From: CAYWBI01 sp964456445
GTDB taxonomy: Bacteria > Calditrichota > Calditrichia > Calditrichales > J004
Assembly: GCA_964456445.1 (NCBI GenBank)
Contig: CAYWBI010000205.1
Span: 1 to 6,424, forward strand
Length of the DNA stretch: 6,424 nt
Direction of reading: 5' to 3'
In this document: in pieces, positions 5,211 through 6,424 of the stretch
Position numbering within the stretch: position 1 is the stretch's first letter
Layout of the letters: each line of letters opens with the position of its first letter
Notes under the pieces: model-generated
Seen by the model: the letters and a program-made list of their open reading frames with translations, nothing else
Databases searched by the model: none
Told to the model about the DNA's origin: nothing
Program-made: the position numbers and the translations under genes

Positions 5211-6371
5211 TGAAGGAAAAAGTGTATGCCCGATAAAATAAGCAAGACCATTTTCGTAATAATGCCGTTTCAACATGCTCCAACACGAAACAAGGAAGAC
5301 CTCACCTCGTTTTTTGAAGTGAACCTCAAGGAGAAAATTGAGGGAGCACAAACGCTCCTGTATAAGTACACGGTGACACGATCAGGGGACAGCTTTGGGA
5401 TTACCGATCAAATCATCCGCGATCTGTATGCAGCAGATATTGTAATTGCAGACCTATCTGGAAATACCGCCAACCCAAACGTGATGTTCGAGCTTGGAAT
5501 CCGTCTTGCCATATCCAACAAGCCTGTCATCCTAATAAGGGAGCAGCACAGTGAAAACCAGACTATTTTTGACATACATGGTTACTACACATTTCCATAT
5601 AACCCACATCAGTACCGGTCTTTGGAAGAGCATTTGATAGCCAAGATACAGTCTTTTGAGGCCGGAATTGAACAGTTCCGGTCACCTGTTCTGCAAACAC
5701 TGAAGACTGCCCCAGATGTTATTATTTCGTTACGTCGTTTAAGTTGTCAGGAGCGGCTTCGTATGCTGCTAATTGGGATGATGAAGTATGTACAAGAGTT
5801 GAGCATTCAAACTACAAGTTTCCTCAAAATTCATCACGACCCCCAAATTGAAAAGACAATATCTGATACGCCTTCTCTGATAAAATTTCTAGGAAATAAT
5901 CAAGCTGACATATCACAACTTCCTTGGGATAAATTTGATCCTCCAAAGATAAATATTCCATCTCTTGGTTCGGTTCTTATCGAATCTCCTATTGCAGTGC
6001 TGGTACCAGATGATGTGGAGTTACTTGTAGTTATGCTACTGTGGAATTACTACTGCGTAGTTACCAATCCAATCTCACAAAGAGGATTAAATATTCCGGA
6101 CATCATCATTTTGCTTCTACATGATAGCATTCTCATAGAACAACTGATACAAGGGCTCCGACACATGTTGGCAAATGAGGATGAAAGTATGGAGTTCTTA
6201 AAGGTAATACGACAAATATACAGCGAAACATACCTTTGTCACTGGATAGATAAAGATCTTGGAGAATTAAATCTTGAGAATGGTCATGTAGGATATTGGA
6301 TTAAGTCTAGTATACAATCTAACAAGGCAAATTCAGCCGACGCCAAAAATCGGCGCGGCTGATTTGCGACG
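5205..6371 (+). mobile_element. Complete integron gene cassette (1167 bp)
   Basis: The cassette runs from T5205 to G6371: a short 5' lead, one gene in the usual orientation, and an attC at the 3' end. Its two ends are defined by the match between GTTAGAT on the left and ATCTAAC in the attC. In the free circle these would form a perfect 7-bp R box, while the box now at the right end (GTTAGCC) belongs to the following cassette and pairs over only 5 bp. The cassette has no obvious promoter of its own, so expression probably depends on upstream transcription. No integrase gene is in the window. Confidence 0.82.
5226..6362 (+). CDS. Cassette-borne nucleoside-deoxyribosyltransferase-like (DRHyd/TIR-like) protein
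   Basis: A 378-residue, probably cytoplasmic protein. Residues about 7-145 form an alpha/beta domain: KTIFVIMPF (7-15) as first strand, TRSGDSFGITDQIIRDL (51-67), DIVIADLSGNTANPNVMFELGIRLA (71-95) and KPVILIRE (99-106). This layout is typical of the nucleoside 2-deoxyribosyltransferase/DRHyd group, in which Asp76 and Glu89 sit where substrate-binding and catalytic acids are expected. Members cleave N-glycosidic bonds of nucleosides or nucleotides, and relatives act as effectors in bacterial conflict systems. Residues 160-360 look mostly helical, with hydrophobic helices at about 258-280 and 291-310, and I recognise no family; this part may sense a signal or oligomerise. AAGGA (5213-5217) sits 8 nt before ATG 5226. 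The last 14 codons lie inside the attC, giving a polar, basic tail. Codon and base use differ from the core genes. A role in phage defence is inference. Confidence 0.8.
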   Translation: MPDKISKTIFVIMPFQHAPTRNKEDLTSFFEVNLKEKIEGAQTLLYKYTVTRSGDSFGITDQIIRDLYAADIVIADLSGNTANPNVMFELGIRLAISNKPVILIREQHSENQTIFDIHGYYTFPYNPHQYRSLEEHLIAKIQSFEAGIEQFRSPVLQTLKTAPDVIISLRRLSCQERLRMLLIGMMKYVQELSIQTTSFLKIHHDPQIEKTISDTPSLIKFLGNNQADISQLPWDKFDPPKINIPSLGSVLIESPIAVLVPDDVELLVVMLLWNYYCVVTNPISQRGLNIPDIIILLLHDSILIEQLIQGLRHMLANEDESMEFLKVIRQIYSETYLCHWIDKDLGELNLENGHVGYWIKSSIQSNKANSADAKNRRG

Positions 6372-6377
6372 TTAGCC
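6317..6377 (+). other. Integron attC recombination site
   Basis: R'' is ATCTAAC (6317-6323) and R' is GTTAGCC (6371-6377); CTAAC and GTTAG pair. Inside are 3-nt unpaired spacers (AAG 6324-6326 against GAC 6368-6370). Next is an L stem of GCAAAT (6327-6332) with ATTTGC (6362-6367), CAGCCG (6334-6339) with CGGCTG (6356-6361), and CGCC (6341-6344) with GGCG (6352-6355). T6333 and A6340 are left as extrahelical bases on one arm, and the loop is AAAAATC (6345-6351). Extrahelical bases on a single arm are the hallmark that directs integrase to one strand. The 61-bp length is typical of short attC sites. The gene's TGA (6360-6362) falls within it. Confidence 0.9.
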
Positions 6378-6416
6378 TTTTCGATTAAACATTAAATAAA
6401 GCAGGAAGGAAAGAAG

Positions 6417-6424
6417 ATGAATTC
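6417..6424 (+). CDS. Start of the next cassette gene (truncated by window end)
   Basis: ATG at 6417 is preceded by AGGAAGGA (6403-6410) with a 6-nt spacer, a strong Shine-Dalgarno, and lies 45 bp after the cassette boundary at 6371/6372, as expected for the first codon of a second cassette. Only two complete codons are visible (Met-Asn), so nothing can be said of the product. Confidence 0.6.

Overview
The window reads as bacterial chromosome from a Gram-negative-type organism whose phylum I cannot fix from sequence alone. Evidence: an exported peptidase with a signal peptide, Shine-Dalgarno sequences of the AGGTG/AAGGA type, and a closely packed block of housekeeping-like genes. That block (about 1400-4600) is flanked by two accessory regions. 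On the left is an AT-rich Fic gene. On the right is the beginning of an integron gene-cassette array.

Layout: (1) 1-988, minus strand, a Fic-domain AMP-transferase-type protein with its own inhibitory motif, running off the left edge. (2) 989-1396, AT-rich and gene-less, with a perfect 19-bp palindrome at a candidate fic promoter and repeated TGTGATG words ahead of the next gene. (3) 1397-2821, plus, a secreted gluzincin metallopeptidase. (4) 2775-3506, minus, a short-chain dehydrogenase of the pteridine-reductase type, overlapping the peptidase tail to tail by 47 bp. (5) 3595-4233, plus, endonuclease III (nth) with every key residue at E. coli numbering. (6) 4228-4596, minus, a small pentapeptide-repeat protein overlapping nth tail to tail by 6 bp. 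(7) 4597-5203, about 600 bp without an intact gene, holding possible gene remnants, a near-consensus sigma70 promoter pointing right and a strong GC hairpin. (8) 5205-6371, a complete integron cassette carrying one gene, a nucleoside-deoxyribosyltransferase-like (DRHyd/TIR-like) protein with a helical C-terminal half. (9) From 6372, a second cassette whose gene starts at 6417 and leaves the window.

The main discovery is the cassette. A textbook attC folds at 6317-6377: R box pairing, 3-nt unpaired spacers, a 16-bp L stem with two extrahelical bases on one arm, and a 7-nt loop. Its R'' box (ATCTAAC) is the exact reverse complement of GTTAGAT at 5204-5210, just upstream of the gene. That is what the ends of one excisable cassette should look like. 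No integrase gene lies on the upstream side in this window, so this is either an array that has lost or never had intI nearby, or an insertion at a non-canonical site. The cargo looks like a nucleotide-targeting conflict or defence effector, but that is inference from its N-terminal domain and context.

The core genes look functionally independent (DNA repair, pterin reduction, proteolysis) and are arranged as convergent and divergent pairs rather than one operon.
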